Shown here: positions 8,892-17,969 of the stretch, piece by piece | How the letters are laid out: every line of letters begins with the position of its first letter | How positions within the stretch are numbered: position 1 is the stretch's first letter | Source: Bradyrhizobium sp. CCBAU 53351 | Lineage (GTDB): Bacteria; Pseudomonadota; Alphaproteobacteria; Rhizobiales; Xanthobacteraceae | Direction of reading: 5' to 3' | Assembly: GCF_015291745.1 (NCBI RefSeq) | Contig: NZ_CP030059.1 | Location: 1,825,501-1,889,500, forward strand | DNA length: 64,000 nt | Translations under genes and position numbers: made by a program | The notes under the pieces: generated by a model | The model's database searches: none | Told to the model about the DNA's origin: nothing | Seen by the model: the letters and a program-made list of their open reading frames with translations, nothing else

Positions 8892-10398
8892 GATTCTGTT
8901 GAAAAAGGCGGCGGTTGCGACGCAGAGGGATCAATGATTCAGTCAGTCTAATTGGCAGGACTGAAGATCATGATGGGACATCGGCAAGTCGAGCAGGCCG
9001 CGTTGTTCTATGAGTTCTCGCTGGAAAGGCATATCCCGGCCGACCACTTGCTCCGGTCGATCGATAGATTTGTCGACCTTGAAGAGGTCAGACAGGACCT
9101 GGCGCCTTTCTACAGTAGTATCGGTCGACCTTCGATCGATCCCGAGCTGATGATCCGGATGCTGCTGATCGGTTACTGCTTCGGCATTCGATCGGAGCGG
9201 CGCCTGTGCGATGAGGTCCACCTTAACTTGGCCTACCGATGGTTCTGCCGGCTTGGTCTAGATGGCGCAGTACCTGATCACTCGACGTTCTCCAAGAACA
9301 GGCATGGCCGCTTCCGACAGAGCGACCTCTTCCGGTGCGTGTTCGAGAGCGTTTTGCGTCGCTGTATCGAGGAGCGGCTGGTCGGTGGTGAAGGATTCGC
9401 CGTCGATGCGAGCCTGATCAAGGCCGATGCCAATCGGCAGAAGGGGATCGAAGGCGACAAGGGACTTCCACCGGAGGCTGCCGGCCGAGCGATCGACGAG
9501 TATCTGGCTGTCCTCGATGATGCCGCGTTCGGAGCAGCCACCGAAGTGACCCCGAAGTTCGTGTCGCCCTCCGACCCAGCGGCGCGCTGGACGGGAGCGC
9601 ACGGCGGCCAAGCCTTCTTTGCCTACTCGACGAACTACCTGATCGACATCGAGAACGCGATCATCGTCGATGTTGAGGCGACGACGGCAATCCGGCAGGC
9701 GGAGGTATTGGCTGCCAAGCGCATGATTGAGCGCTCGCTGGAGCGGTTTGATCTCTATCCGAGCCGGCTCCTCGGCGACAGCGGCTATGGCTCGGCCGAG
9801 ATGCTCGCCTGGCTGGTCTATGAGCATGGCATCGAGCCGCACGTTACAGTCTTCGACAAGTCGGCTCGCACAGACGGGATCTTCTCGCGCGACGACTTCA
9901 CCTATGACCACGCCGGGGACGTTTATCGTTGCCCCGGCGGCAAAGTTCTTACCACGACCGGAACGCTGGTGAATGATGGCGCCACCATGCTTTACCTTGC
10001 CAGCAAGCACGATTGTGATCGCTGCGCATTGAAGTCCCGATGCTGCCCCAAGCAGCCATCACGGAGGGTGCCACGCTCGATCTACGAGGGCGCTCGCGAC
10101 ATGGCGCGCCAGATCGCAAGATCATGGGAGGGCCGCACCTCGCGTCGGCTCCGCAAGAAGATCGAGATGCTGTTCGCGCACCTCAAGCGCATCCTCAAAC
10201 TCGACCGTCTACGCTTACGAGGTCCAAACGGTGCGCATGACGAGTTCATCCTGGCGGCCACCGCCCAGAACCTAAGAAAGATGGCCAAGCTGATCCCGAT
10301 GTCCACCCCGAGGCTCGCATAGCGATCGGTAGAGCAGTTCGGCCACATCGCGACCGAGCCATTACAAGGAAATACTGCCCGCCTTTTTCAACGGAATC
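8892..10398 (+). mobile_element. IS1182-family insertion sequence, right copy
   Basis: This is a 1507-bp element with the same terminal inverted repeats as the left copy (GATTCTGTTGAAAAAGGCGG at the left end) and one intact transposase on the plus strand. It is flanked by its own 4-bp direct repeat GGCC. Together with the left copy it makes a 1.5-kb inverted repeat, a substrate for inversion of the 0.46 kb between them by homologous recombination. Confidence 0.92.
8970..10322 (+). CDS. IS1182-family transposase (right copy)
   Basis: This is an intact 450-residue DDE transposase, identical in sequence to the one in the left copy. The ATG at 8970 is preferred over the in-frame TTG at 8952. AGGA at 8957-8960 serves as a weak ribosome binding site for it. 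The conserved features are the same: VDASLIKADA, LLGDSGYG, the CDRCALKSRCCP cluster and the C-terminal FAHLKR segment. Identity over the full length indicates that the copies diverged very recently. Confidence 0.93.
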   Translation: MMGHRQVEQAALFYEFSLERHIPADHLLRSIDRFVDLEEVRQDLAPFYSSIGRPSIDPELMIRMLLIGYCFGIRSERRLCDEVHLNLAYRWFCRLGLDGAVPDHSTFSKNRHGRFRQSDLFRCVFESVLRRCIEERLVGGEGFAVDASLIKADANRQKGIEGDKGLPPEAAGRAIDEYLAVLDDAAFGAATEVTPKFVSPSDPAARWTGAHGGQAFFAYSTNYLIDIENAIIVDVEATTAIRQAEVLAAKRMIERSLERFDLYPSRLLGDSGYGSAEMLAWLVYEHGIEPHVTVFDKSARTDGIFSRDDFTYDHAGDVYRCPGGKVLTTTGTLVNDGATMLYLASKHDCDRCALKSRCCPKQPSRRVPRSIYEGARDMARQIARSWEGRTSRRLRKKIEMLFAHLKRILKLDRLRLRGPNGAHDEFILAATAQNLRKMAKLIPMSTPRLA

Positions 10399-10402
10399 GG
10401 CC
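10399..10402. repeat. Target site duplication (GGCC), right flank of right IS copy
   Basis: This is the second GGCC of the right insertion. Excision of the element plus one GGCC restores TGTTGGCCCTTCTGCGAC, part of an intergenic repeat carrying several GTCCGC words. Confidence 0.75.
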
Positions 10403-10419
10403 CTTCTGCGACATTCAGC

Positions 10420-10461
10420 GATGTCCGCCGTTGCGCCATGATGGGCAGAGAAGCGGACATC
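10420..10461. repeat. Inverted repeat with 9-bp arms near right IS insertion
   Basis: GATGTCCGC at 10420-10428 is the exact reverse complement of GCGGACATC at 10453-10461. Further GTCCGC words occur on the other side of the IS (8878-8883) and left of the left IS (6898-6903). This appears to be part of a short intergenic repeat family into which both IS copies inserted. Confidence 0.5.
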
Positions 10462-10517
10462 GGACGCACTGGGACCGGGGCAGGCCGGGCTGACCGGAAT
10501 GCGATCTTAGGCGGTGC

Positions 10518-10721
10518 TTACTCCTCGTCCTCGTCTTCGTCCTCGTCGTCCTCTTCCTCGATTTCCACGCGGTCGAGCACAGCCAGCGGCAGCGTCTCGC
10601 GGAACAGATCGCCTTCCATGCCCATCCAGAGGCAGAGCACCTCGTCCTGCTTCACGTCCGCAACCGTCAGCGGCTGGCCGCCGGATTTCAGCATCACGAC
10701 ATCGCCGGCTTTCAAGTCCAT
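10518..10721 (-). CDS. YodC-like (DUF2158) small protein with acidic tail
   Basis: The protein is 67 residues from the ATG at 10721, chosen because AAAGGA lies a few bases upstream (the frame stays open to 10787). The N-terminal half, MDLKAGDVVMLKSGGQPLTV, and the later LCLWMGMEGD are typical of the YodC/DUF2158 family, a small beta-barrel domain of unknown function. The last 15 or so residues are almost all Asp and Glu, which is unusual and may mimic nucleic acid or bind a basic partner. It stands alone, downstream of the right IS. Confidence 0.85.
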   Translation of the reverse strand: MDLKAGDVVMLKSGGQPLTVADVKQDEVLCLWMGMEGDLFRETLPLAVLDRVEIEEEDDEDEDEDEE

Positions 10722-10843
10722 CGCGTGTTCCTTTCGCGTGATCGATCCGGAAGGCAAGCTAGCAAGCGGAGATGACAGGCCGATCACGGCCGGCCGAGGC
10801 GGGAATTCCGCCGACGCAGAGGTGGAGAGCAGGGCGACGCAAA

Positions 10844-11305
10844 TCAGGGGAGATCGCGAGGCAAACTCCGCCGTAGTCGCAGCAGCGGATAAGGCCGCCC
10901 ATCACGATCGGTTTGCTTCGATTCTACGACGCGAAAACCCATCGCGTCGTAGAATGTGACGGCCTGGGTGTTTTGGGCATTCACCTCGACCTCGAGGTTC
11001 TCGCCACGAGAGGCCGCCTCGGCCACGAACCGCCGTCCCAGTCCCTGACGGCGAAACGCCGGCGCGATGTAGAGCGCGTCGATCTCCGTTCCTTCCATCC
11101 TCATGAATCCGATCACCCGATCGTCCTCGTCGACCGCAACGGTGAAGTCGCGATGCGGAAGATAGTCTCGCCGGACCTGAATGCAGATGTCCGCGAAATC
11201 GGATTCGCTGAGGAAGTCGTGGGTGGCCAGCACGGCAGCACGCCACACCTCGTATATCGCTTCGATGTCGTCAGGCCGCGACGCCCGCAGTCGCCAACCA
11301 GCCAT
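10844..11305 (-). CDS. GNAT family N-acetyltransferase
   Basis: This 153-residue GNAT-fold protein has RASRPDDIEAIYEVW at the N-terminus, the acetyl-CoA-binding motif A in LYIAPAFRRQGLGRRF and the C-terminal motif B NTQAVTFYDAMGF. The layout resembles the YjaB/PhnO type, but the substrate cannot be told from sequence. It follows a second GNAT gene by seven bases, so the two are probably co-transcribed. Confidence 0.88.
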   Translation of the reverse strand: MAGWRLRASRPDDIEAIYEVWRAAVLATHDFLSESDFADICIQVRRDYLPHRDFTVAVDEDDRVIGFMRMEGTEIDALYIAPAFRRQGLGRRFVAEAASRGENLEVEVNAQNTQAVTFYDAMGFRVVESKQTDRDGRPYPLLRLRRSLPRDLP

Positions 11306-11312
11306 GATGAAG

Positions 11313-11777
11313 CTAGTCGTTCGTCAGCCGCAGAAGATGCGGCACGGCCTCGGTGTCGACGGTGGCGCCGAGGCGCTCATAGAATCGCATGGCCGACGCG
11401 TTGTGCTTCCAGACATCCCAGCCGAGCCTCGTGACGCCGTAATCGGAGCCCCACTCCTTGGCCTTCATCATCAGCGCTCTGCCGATGCCCTTCCCGCGCG
11501 CATCGGCGTGTACCGCAATGTCGCTGATGTAGAGCGCGGCCTGAGCGCTATAGAGCTCGTGCGTCAGGATCCACGCGATCATGCCGACGACGCGATCTCC
11601 AAGCAGCGCGACGAAAAGGTGCACGGGCGCATGCTCGCGCGCATAGAAGGCGACATAGCGGTCCAGCGTCAGAGGCGGCGGCGGCTCTTCGATATGAGCC
11701 GCCAGTGCGTCCGCAAGAGCGCGAACGGCGGCATAGTCGCTCGCCTCGGCTTTTCGGATGTTCAATTCTCCACTCAC
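11313..11777 (-). CDS. GNAT family N-acetyltransferase
   Basis: The protein is 154 residues from a GTG at 11777, selected because GGGAGG precedes it by about eight bases. The frame is open to an ATG at 11822 without a comparable site. It has the GNAT motif A (ISDIAVHADARGKGIGRALM) and motif B (NASAMRFYERLGATV). The VWKHNASAMRFYERLG pattern is common in diamine- or aminoglycoside-type acetyltransferase relatives, but the substrate is unknown. It is the first gene of a two-GNAT unit. Confidence 0.85.
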   Translation of the reverse strand: MSGELNIRKAEASDYAAVRALADALAAHIEEPPPPLTLDRYVAFYAREHAPVHLFVALLGDRVVGMIAWILTHELYSAQAALYISDIAVHADARGKGIGRALMMKAKEWGSDYGVTRLGWDVWKHNASAMRFYERLGATVDTEAVPHLLRLTND

Positions 11778-11822
11778 GATGCCGTGCCTCCCGTTGGCGC
11801 TGAAACGCGCCCGCGGGGTCAT

Positions 11823-12073
11823 CTACGTGCAAGCTCGGCAGGTCGTTACGTCAGCAGGCGAAGAAATTTTGGCGGCTGCTGCCGTTCGAGGCCGGCAGAT
11901 GACTGCAACTCGCGCCAAAATCTCCCCGCCGCAAGTTTCGACGATGGCATCATACCCCTGTTTTGCCCGACGGATCAGAAGGCCTTTTTTGGAGAATCCG
12001 TAACCCTTTGATTCTGCTAGGGCCGTCTACTGTGCATGGGGTTGTTTTCGCATTTTTTGTTTGGAGCCCCTGC
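11823..12073. other. Intergenic region, no gene seen
   Basis: These 251 bp contain AT-richer stretches and the 16-base word GCATGGGGTTGTTTTC (12034-12049). The same word recurs upstream of the radical SAM gene at 55280-55295, each time followed within about 10-12 bases by GTTTG. No convincing reading frame, tRNA or strong terminator was seen. Confidence 0.5.
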
Positions 12074-12832
12074 TCAGGAGCGGCCCGGCACCAGCTCGGT
12101 CAGCGAACGGATGATGCGGTCGGGCTTGACGGTCGAGCCTTCGGGCAGGCCGTCACCATGCACGTCGATCCAGATCGAATAGATGCCGAGCCGCTGCGGC
12201 GTCACGACTTCCCATTCCAGATTGTCGCCGATCATCCAGGTGTCCTCAGGCGTGACGCCGAGCGCCTCCATAGCGTGCAGATAGGCGCGCTCCTCGGGCT
12301 TGCCGAAGCCGTGCTCGCCCTCGATCTGGATGTGGTCGAACCGATGCGTCAGCTCGAACCGCTCGACCTTGGCGCGCTGCATCTCGGCGGCGCCGTTGGT
12401 GACGAGCGCGAGCTTGACGCCGCTGGCCCTGAACGCGTCGATCGCATCATGGGCGCCGGGGAAGACGAAGATCGCTTCCTCGCGGTAGGTGGTGAAACGG
12501 TCGGCGATGCGATCGGCGAGATCGTCGGGCAAGGCGCGATGGCCGCTTGCGGCGAGCGCGGCAAAGCCGCCGCGCACCGTGAGCCGCCGCGCCTCGCCGA
12601 GCTTCATCCGCCATGCGGCTTCCGCGTTCGCCCAGAAGTTTCGCGCGAAGGCGAGCACCGCGGCCGCGACCTGCGGCGGCGGCAGCGGCGCGAGCTCCTC
12701 GGCAAACTCGTTCGCGATCGTGTTCCAGGCGATCTCGGGCCGGCCATAGGCGGACAGGATGGTGTCGTCCATGTCGATCAGCATGGCGCGGGGCAGCGGC
12801 TTCAAGGCGGGCTTCATCGTCGTCACGGCCAT
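12074..12832 (-). CDS. HAD family hydrolase (YjjG/NANP-like)
   Basis: This 252-residue protein has the HAD motif I IDMDDTI, with nucleophile Asp20 and Asp22, motif II in [12 protein letters not shown], the Lys in [15 protein letters not shown] and motif [15 protein letters not shown]. The arrangement matches the nucleotidase/phosphatase group around YjjG and N-acylneuraminate-9-phosphatase. The start codon overlaps the last ten bases of hemF, so it is the final gene of the trmL-queE-hemF unit. The substrate is not known. Confidence 0.9.
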   Translation of the reverse strand: MAVTTMKPALKPLPRAMLIDMDDTILSAYGRPEIAWNTIANEFAEELAPLPPPQVAAAVLAFARNFWANAEAAWRMKLGEARRLTVRGGFAALAASGHRALPDDLADRIADRFTTYREEAIFVFPGAHDAIDAFRASGVKLALVTNGAAEMQRAKVERFELTHRFDHIQIEGEHGFGKPEERAYLHAMEALGVTPEDTWMIGDNLEWEVVTPQRLGIYSIWIDVHGDGLPEGSTVKPDRIIRSLTELVPGRS

Positions 12833-13716
12833 TTCACCTCGGGCGGCATCGACGACAGGATCGACTCGACATTGCCGCCGGTCTTGAGCCCGAAGATGGT
12901 GCCGCGATCATAGAGCAGGTTGAACTCGACATAGCGGCCGCGCCGGATCAATTGCTCCTCGCGGTCGGCGGCGGTCCAGGCGCTTTCGAAATTGCGCCTG
13001 ACGATCTCGGGATAGACCTTCAGGAAGGCGCGGCCGACGTCCCCGGTGAAGGCGAGGTCGGCGTCCCAGTCGCCGCTGTCGTGCCAGTCGTAGAAGATGC
13101 CGCCGATGCCGCGCGCCTCCTTGCGGTGCGGCAGGTAGAAATATTCGTCGCACCATTTCTTGTACTTGTCGTAGTCGGCAACGCTGCCGTGCTGGTTGCA
13201 CGCCTCTTTCATCGCGGCGTGGAAGGCGATGGTGTCGGCGTCGTCCTGCGTGCGCCTGCGGTCGAGCACCGGCGTGAGATCGGCGCCGCCGCCGAACCAG
13301 GCCTTGGTGGTGACGACGAAGCGCGTGTTCATGTGCACGGCGGGCACGTTCGGATTGCGCATATGCGCGATCAGCGAGATGCCCGAGGCCCAGAATTTCG
13401 GATCGTCCGCGGCGCCGGGAATTTGAGCCCGAAACTCGGGGGCGAACTCGCCGTGCACCGTCGAGCAGTGCACGCCGACCTTCTCGAACAGCCGGCCATG
13501 CATCATCGACATCACCCCGCCACCTCCGGCCGCGCCGGTATGGTCGGTGCGCTGCCAGGGCGTGCGCTTGAAGCGGCCGGCCTCGCCCGGATAAAGGCTT
13601 GGCGGCGCGTCGTCCTCGAGCCGCTCGAAGCTCGCGCAGATGTCGTCGCGCAAGGCTTCGAACCAGGTGCGGGCGCGGGTCTTGCGGTCTTCGATCGTCG
13701 AACTGTCCATCTGCAT
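12823..13716 (-). CDS. hemF: Oxygen-dependent coproporphyrinogen III oxidase
   Basis: This 297-residue protein is full length for HemF. It converts coproporphyrinogen III to protoporphyrinogen IX using O2, a late step of heme synthesis. Signature stretches include [29 protein letters not shown] and the [20 protein letters not shown] segment near the C-terminus. It sits between queE and the HAD gene, with 13 and minus 10 bases of spacing, so it is probably transcribed from upstream of trmL. No oxygen-responsive box was noticed directly in front of it. Confidence 0.96.
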   Translation of the reverse strand: MQMDSSTIEDRKTRARTWFEALRDDICASFERLEDDAPPSLYPGEAGRFKRTPWQRTDHTGAAGGGGVMSMMHGRLFEKVGVHCSTVHGEFAPEFRAQIPGAADDPKFWASGISLIAHMRNPNVPAVHMNTRFVVTTKAWFGGGADLTPVLDRRRTQDDADTIAFHAAMKEACNQHGSVADYDKYKKWCDEYFYLPHRKEARGIGGIFYDWHDSGDWDADLAFTGDVGRAFLKVYPEIVRRNFESAWTAADREEQLIRRGRYVEFNLLYDRGTIFGLKTGGNVESILSSMPPEVKWP

Positions 13717-13729
13717 TCCCGGTCGCGTT

Positions 13730-14362
13730 CTATCTGATGCCGAGCGACTTATGCGTCTGCACGCTGAGCCGCCATTGCGGGTGGTGCAGGCAGTAGTCGA
13801 TCGCGCGCGCGGTGTTCTCGATGACCTCGGGGCCGTCCATCGGCTGCAGCGAGAAGCGCTCGAAGGCGAGGTGCTCGAAGGCTTCAGGGGCGGCGAGGGC
13901 CTGCGGATAGACCAGCTTCAGCTCGTGGCCCTGGCGCAGCACCAGCTCGCTGCCGCCCTTGGGGCTGACGCAGATCCAGTCGAGGCCATCGGGCGCTTCG
14001 ATGGTGCCGTTGGTCTCCACCCCGATTTCGAAGCCACGGGCGTGGAGCGCCTCGATCAATGCGGCATCGACCTGGAGCAGGGGCTCGCCGCCGGTGAGCA
14101 CGACATAGCGGTTGGCTGTGGAGGCGCGCCATTGTGCGGCGATGGTATCGGCGAGCTCGGCAGCCGAGGCGTAGCGGCCGCCGAGGGTGCCGTCGGTCCC
14201 GACGAAATCCGTGTCGCAGAACTTGCAGGTGGCCTCGAGCCGATCCGCCTCGCGCCCGCTCCAGAGGTTGCAGCCGGCAAAGCGGCAGAACACGGAGGCG
14301 CGCCCGGCATGGGCGCCTTCGCCTTGCAAGGTCAGGAAGATTTCCTTGACCGCGTAACTCAA
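13730..14362 (-). CDS. queE: 7-carboxy-7-deazaguanine synthase (radical SAM)
   Basis: This 210-residue protein makes 7-carboxy-7-deazaguanine from carboxytetrahydropterin in queuosine biosynthesis. The radical SAM cluster motif is the expanded C-x14-C-x2-C form: the Cys of GCNLW is followed 15 residues later by CKFC. This variant is known for one structural class of Que[19 protein letters not shown] and LTGGEPLLQ are further hallmarks. It lies 18 bases downstream of trmL, another tRNA-modification gene. The other queuosine genes are not in the window. Confidence 0.93.
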   Translation of the reverse strand: MSYAVKEIFLTLQGEGAHAGRASVFCRFAGCNLWSGREADRLEATCKFCDTDFVGTDGTLGGRYASAAELADTIAAQWRASTANRYVVLTGGEPLLQVDAALIEALHARGFEIGVETNGTIEAPDGLDWICVSPKGGSELVLRQGHELKLVYPQALAAPEAFEHLAFERFSLQPMDGPEVIENTARAIDYCLHHPQWRLSVQTHKSLGIR

Positions 14363-14380
14363 TCGTCTCTCCTCAAACCT

Positions 14381-14839
14381 TCAAACTTGCGGGTTCCGGA
14401 TCTGCCGCAGCGCCTCGCCTGCGGCCATCGCCGCGGTCATGGCCACATTGAGCGACCGCAGCCCGGCTTTGATCGGGATCACCAGCCGCGCATCCGCGGC
14501 CTCGACCACCGCGTCGGTGACGCCGGCGCTCTCGCGCCCGAATAGCAGGATGTCCGACGTCTGGTAACGGAAATCGCGATAGTCGGTGGCGGCCTTGGTG
14601 GTGAACAGCAGCAGGCGGTGGCCATGCGCGGCGCGCCAGTCCTCGAATTTCAGCCAGGAGTCGTGCCTGACGATGCTGACATGGCCGAGGTAATCCATTC
14701 CCGCCCGGCGGAACGCGCGGTCGGAGACCGGGAACCCCGCCGGTTCGATGATATGGGCGTCCAGTCCGAGGCAGGCGCAGAGCCTGAGAATCGTGCCGGT
14801 GTTCTGTGGGATGTCGGGCTGGAAAAGCGCTATCTGCAT
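14381..14839 (-). CDS. trmL: tRNA (cytidine(34)-2'-O)-methyltransferase
   Basis: The protein is 152 residues from the ATG at 14839 (MQIALFQPDIPQNTG). An upstream extension of the frame is rejected because the family begins here. It is a SPOUT-fold methyltransferase with the knot motifs LLLFGRESAGV and IPIKAGLRSLNVAMTAAM. TrmL methylates the wobble nucleotide of tRNA-Leu isoacceptors. It heads the minus-strand unit trmL-queE-hemF-HAD and is divergent from fbcF. Confidence 0.93.
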   Translation of the reverse strand: MQIALFQPDIPQNTGTILRLCACLGLDAHIIEPAGFPVSDRAFRRAGMDYLGHVSIVRHDSWLKFEDWRAAHGHRLLLFTTKAATDYRDFRYQTSDILLFGRESAGVTDAVVEAADARLVIPIKAGLRSLNVAMTAAMAAGEALRQIRNPQV

Positions 14840-15117
14840 CGGGGGTGGCGGGTTGGTTGCGGGTCGGAAATGTCTCAATAAAACATCGCATGGCCGGGAA
14901 TTCGTGCATGGCACGCCCCCGCGCCGATAGCGGGCTTGCGCTCGCCCGGCAAGGGTGCCAATAGAACGATTCTGGACTGCTGTTTCGCCTGTTTAGAGGC
15001 GAATAAGCGAAGTTCTGCCGCCGCGGGGGGCCGCGGGCGCCGGCAGCCTTTCCGGGGACCTCATGGGCGCCTCCTGGAGCGGTTCCGCCGGCTGCGTAAG
15101 AAGAAAGGGTTGGAATC

Positions 15118-15648
15118 GTGACGACAGCGTCTTCGGCGGACCATCCGACACGCCGTGATTTCTTATTCGTTGCAACGGGGGCAGCTGCCGCAGTAGGGGG
15201 CGCAGCCGCGCTCTGGCCCTTCATCTCGCAAATGAATCCTGACGCCTCGACCATCGCCGCCGGTGCGCCGATCGAGGTCGATCTCAGCCCGGTCGCCGAA
15301 GGGCAGGACATCAAGGTGTTCTGGCGCGGCAAGCCGATCTACATCAGCCACCGCACCAAGAAGCAGATCGACGAGGCGCGCGCCGTCAACGTGGCGAGCC
15401 TGCCCGATCCGCAGACCGACGAGGCCCGGGTCAAGTCCGGCCACGAGCAATGGCTGGTCGTGATCGGCATCTGCACCCATCTCGGCTGCATCCCGATCGC
15501 TCATGAAGGCAGCTACGACGGGTTCTTCTGCCCCTGCCATGGTTCGCAGTACGATTCGTCCGGCCGCATCCGCCAGGGGCCCGCGCCCGCGAACCTGCCG
15601 GTGCCGCCGTACACGTTCGTTTCCGACACCAAAATCCAGATCGGCTGA
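15118..15648 (+). CDS. fbcF: Cytochrome bc1 complex Rieske iron-sulfur subunit
   Basis: This 176-residue protein starts at GTG with GAAAGG upstream. It has an N-terminal twin-arginine-type segment ([15 protein letters not shown]) running into a membrane anchor, a linker, and the [2Fe-2S] motifs CTHLGC and [13 protein letters not shown]. It transfers electrons from ubiquinol at the Qo site to cytochrome c1. It is the first gene of the fbcFH operon, 62 bases ahead of fbcH. The order and the downstream fusion match the Bradyrhizobium operon. Confidence 0.96.
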   Translation: MTTASSADHPTRRDFLFVATGAAAAVGGAAALWPFISQMNPDASTIAAGAPIEVDLSPVAEGQDIKVFWRGKPIYISHRTKKQIDEARAVNVASLPDPQTDEARVKSGHEQWLVVIGICTHLGCIPIAHEGSYDGFFCPCHGSQYDSSGRIRQGPAPANLPVPPYTFVSDTKIQIG

Positions 15649-15710
15649 GCTTCGGACGCACGTCCGAAGCTTCGCGCCGTCTCGTCGTTTTATTTCCTCA
15701 GGATCGCATC

Positions 15711-17783
15711 ATGAGCGGACCATCCGACTACCAGCCGAGCAATCCGGCCCTGCAATGGATCGAGCGGCGCCTGCCGATCTTCGGCCTCATGCATTCCTCG
15801 TTCGTCGCCTATCCCACCCCGCGTAACCTGAACTATTGGTGGACCTTCGGCGCCATCCTCTCCTTCATGCTGGGGATGCAGATCCTGACCGGCGTGATCC
15901 TGGCGATGCACTATACGCCGCATGCCGATCTCGCCTTCAAGTCGGTCGAGCTGATCGTCCGCGACGTGAACTACGGCTGGCTGCTGCGCAACATGCACGC
16001 CTGCGGCGCGTCGATGTTCTTCTTCGCGGTCTACGTCCACATGCTGCGCGGTCTCTATTACGGCTCCTACAAGGAGCCGCGCGAGGTGCTGTGGATCCTC
16101 GGCGTCATCATCTACCTCCTGATGATGGCGACGGGCTTCATGGGCTACGTGCTGCCCTGGGGCCAGATGAGCTTCTGGGGCGCCACCGTCATCACCAATC
16201 TGTTCTCCGCCATTCCCTATTTCGGCGAGAGCATCGTGACGCTGCTGTGGGGCGGCTATTCGGTCGGCAACCCGACGCTGAACCGCTTCTTCTCGCTGCA
16301 TTACCTGCTGCCGTTCCTGATCGCGGGCGTCGTTGTGCTCCACGTCTGGGCGCTGCACGTCGCCGGCCAGAACAATCCTGACGGCGTCGAGCCGAAGACG
16401 GAAAAGGACACGGTGCCGTTCACGCCGCACGCGACCATCAAGGACATGTTCGGCGTCGCCTGCTTCATGCTGCTCTACGCCTGGTTCATCTTCTACATGC
16501 CGAACTATCTCGGCGACGCCGACAACTACATTCCGGCGAACCCGGGCGTGACGCCGCCGCACATCGTGCCGGAATGGTATTACCTGCCGTTCTACGCGAT
16601 CCTCCGCTCGATCCCGAACAAGCTGGCGGGCGTCGTCGCGATGTTCGGCGCGATCATCATCCTGTGCTTCCTGCCCTGGCTGGACGCCGCGAAGACCAAG
16701 TCGTCGAAGTATCGTCCGCTGGCCAAGCAGTTCTTCTGGATCTTCGTCGTGGTCTGCATCCTGCTCGGCTATCTCGGCGCACAGCCGCCGGAAGGCATCT
16801 ACGTCGTTGCCGGCCGCGTTCTGACGGTCTGCTACTTCGCCTACTTCCTGATCGTGCTGCCGCTGCTCTCGCGCATCGAGAAGCCGCGGCCCGTGCCGAA
16901 CTCGATCTCCGATGCGGTTCTGGCCAAGACCGGCAGCCGATCGACGCCGATGGTGTCGACCGCGATCATGCTGGCACTGGCGGGTTCGCTGTTCGCGGGC
17001 TCGGTCGACAGCGCGAAGGCGTCTGAAGGCAGCGACACGCCTCCCGGCAACAAATGGTCGTTCTCCGGCCCTTTCGGTAAGTTCGACCGCGGCGCGCTGC
17101 AGCGCGGCCTGAAGGTCTACAAGGAGGTCTGCGCCAGCTGCCACGGGCTGTCCTATGTCTCCTTCCGCAACCTCGCCGAGCCCGGTGGGCCCGGCTATTC
17201 GGTGGCGCAGGCGGCAGCCTTCGCGTCCGAATACAAGGTCAAGGACGGTCCGAACGATGCGGGCGACATGTTCGAGCGCGCAGGGCGGCCGGCGGATTAT
17301 TTCCCCTCGCCGTTCCCGAACGAGCAGGCCGCACGTGCCGCGAACGGCGGCGCGGCGCCGCCCGACCTGTCGCTGATCACCAAGGCGCGCTCCTATAAGC
17401 GCGGTTTCCCCTGGTTCATCGTCGACTTCTTCAGCCAGTACCAGGAGCAGGGTCCGGACTACGTCTCGGCGGTGCTGCAGGGCTTTGACGATCACGTCCC
17501 CGAGGGCGTCACCATTCCGGAGGGCTCGTACTACAACAAGTACTTCCCGGGCCACGCCATCAAGATGCCGAAGCCGCTCAGCGACGGCCAGGTGACCTAT
17601 GACGACGGCTCGCCGACCACGGTGGCGCAGTATTCCAAGGACGTCACCACGTTCCTGATGTGGACCGCCGAGCCGCACATGGAAGCGCGCAAGCGCCTCG
17701 GTTTCCAGGTCTTCATCTTCCTGATCCTGTTCGCGGGCCTGATGTACTTCACCAAGAAGAAGGTCTGGGCCAGCTCGCACTGA
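15711..17783 (+). CDS. fbcH: Cytochrome b/c1 fusion precursor of the bc1 complex
   Basis: This 690-residue polyprotein has two parts. Residues 1 to about 400 are cytochrome b, with eight membrane helices, heme-ligand histidines in the second and fourth helices and the Qo-site segment [10 protein letters not shown]. After about residue 405 an internal signal-like hydrophobic stretch ([16 protein letters not shown]) ends near AKA. It leads into cytochrome c1, with the heme c site CASCH at residues 474-478 and a C-terminal anchor ([18 protein letters not shown]). In Bradyrhizobium the product is known to be cleaved into separate b and c1 proteins, and the internal signal is the likely processing site. 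Confidence 0.97.
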   Translation: MSGPSDYQPSNPALQWIERRLPIFGLMHSSFVAYPTPRNLNYWWTFGAILSFMLGMQILTGVILAMHYTPHADLAFKSVELIVRDVNYGWLLRNMHACGASMFFFAVYVHMLRGLYYGSYKEPREVLWILGVIIYLLMMATGFMGYVLPWGQMSFWGATVITNLFSAIPYFGESIVTLLWGGYSVGNPTLNRFFSLHYLLPFLIAGVVVLHVWALHVAGQNNPDGVEPKTEKDTVPFTPHATIKDMFGVACFMLLYAWFIFYMPNYLGDADNYIPANPGVTPPHIVPEWYYLPFYAILRSIPNKLAGVVAMFGAIIILCFLPWLDAAKTKSSKYRPLAKQFFWIFVVVCILLGYLGAQPPEGIYVVAGRVLTVCYFAYFLIVLPLLSRIEKPRPVPNSISDAVLAKTGSRSTPMVSTAIMLALAGSLFAGSVDSAKASEGSDTPPGNKWSFSGPFGKFDRGALQRGLKVYKEVCASCHGLSYVSFRNLAEPGGPGYSVAQAAAFASEYKVKDGPNDAGDMFERAGRPADYFPSPFPNEQAARAANGGAAPPDLSLITKARSYKRGFPWFIVDFFSQYQEQGPDYVSAVLQGFDDHVPEGVTIPEGSYYNKYFPGHAIKMPKPLSDGQVTYDDGSPTTVAQYSKDVTTFLMWTAEPHMEARKRLGFQVFIFLILFAGLMYFTKKKVWASSH

Positions 17784-17810
17784 GCAGCGCGCGCGAAACG
17801 AGAGATGAGA

Positions 17811-17834
17811 AGCCCCCGCAAGGGGGCTTTTTTT
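17811..17834 (+). terminator. Rho-independent terminator of fbcFH
   Basis: A 7-bp stem, AGCCCCC paired with GGGGGCT around a GCAA loop, is followed immediately by a run of seven T. It lies 28 bases after the fbcH stop. Confidence 0.9.
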
Positions 17835-17850
17835 CTGAGCTCAGCTCTCG

Positions 17851-17889
17851 GTCATTCCGGGTTCGCACTGTCGTGCGCCCCGAAATGAC
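17851..17889. repeat. Intergenic palindrome of the TCATTCCGGG family
   Basis: GTCATTCCGGG (17851-17861) and CCCCGAAATGAC (17878-17889) form an imperfect inverted repeat. Similar but better palindromes are at 27177-27279 and 45266-45310, so this belongs to a dispersed repeat family. Confidence 0.55.
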
Positions 17890-17969
17890 GAGAGTGTGGA
17901 TTGCGCCTCGCGGTCCCAGCCGCCAAAATGCACGTCAATCGCTCTGCCAGAAACTCATCGGAGGACACC

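Noticed and set aside
6914..10402. Composite transposon
   Set aside because: Each IS has its own target duplication, and the outermost repeats (GACC and GGCC) do not match.
15690..17780. 696-codon minus-strand open frame opposite fbcH
   Set aside because: It is antisense to a clear cytochrome gene, with Arg/His-rich shadow composition.
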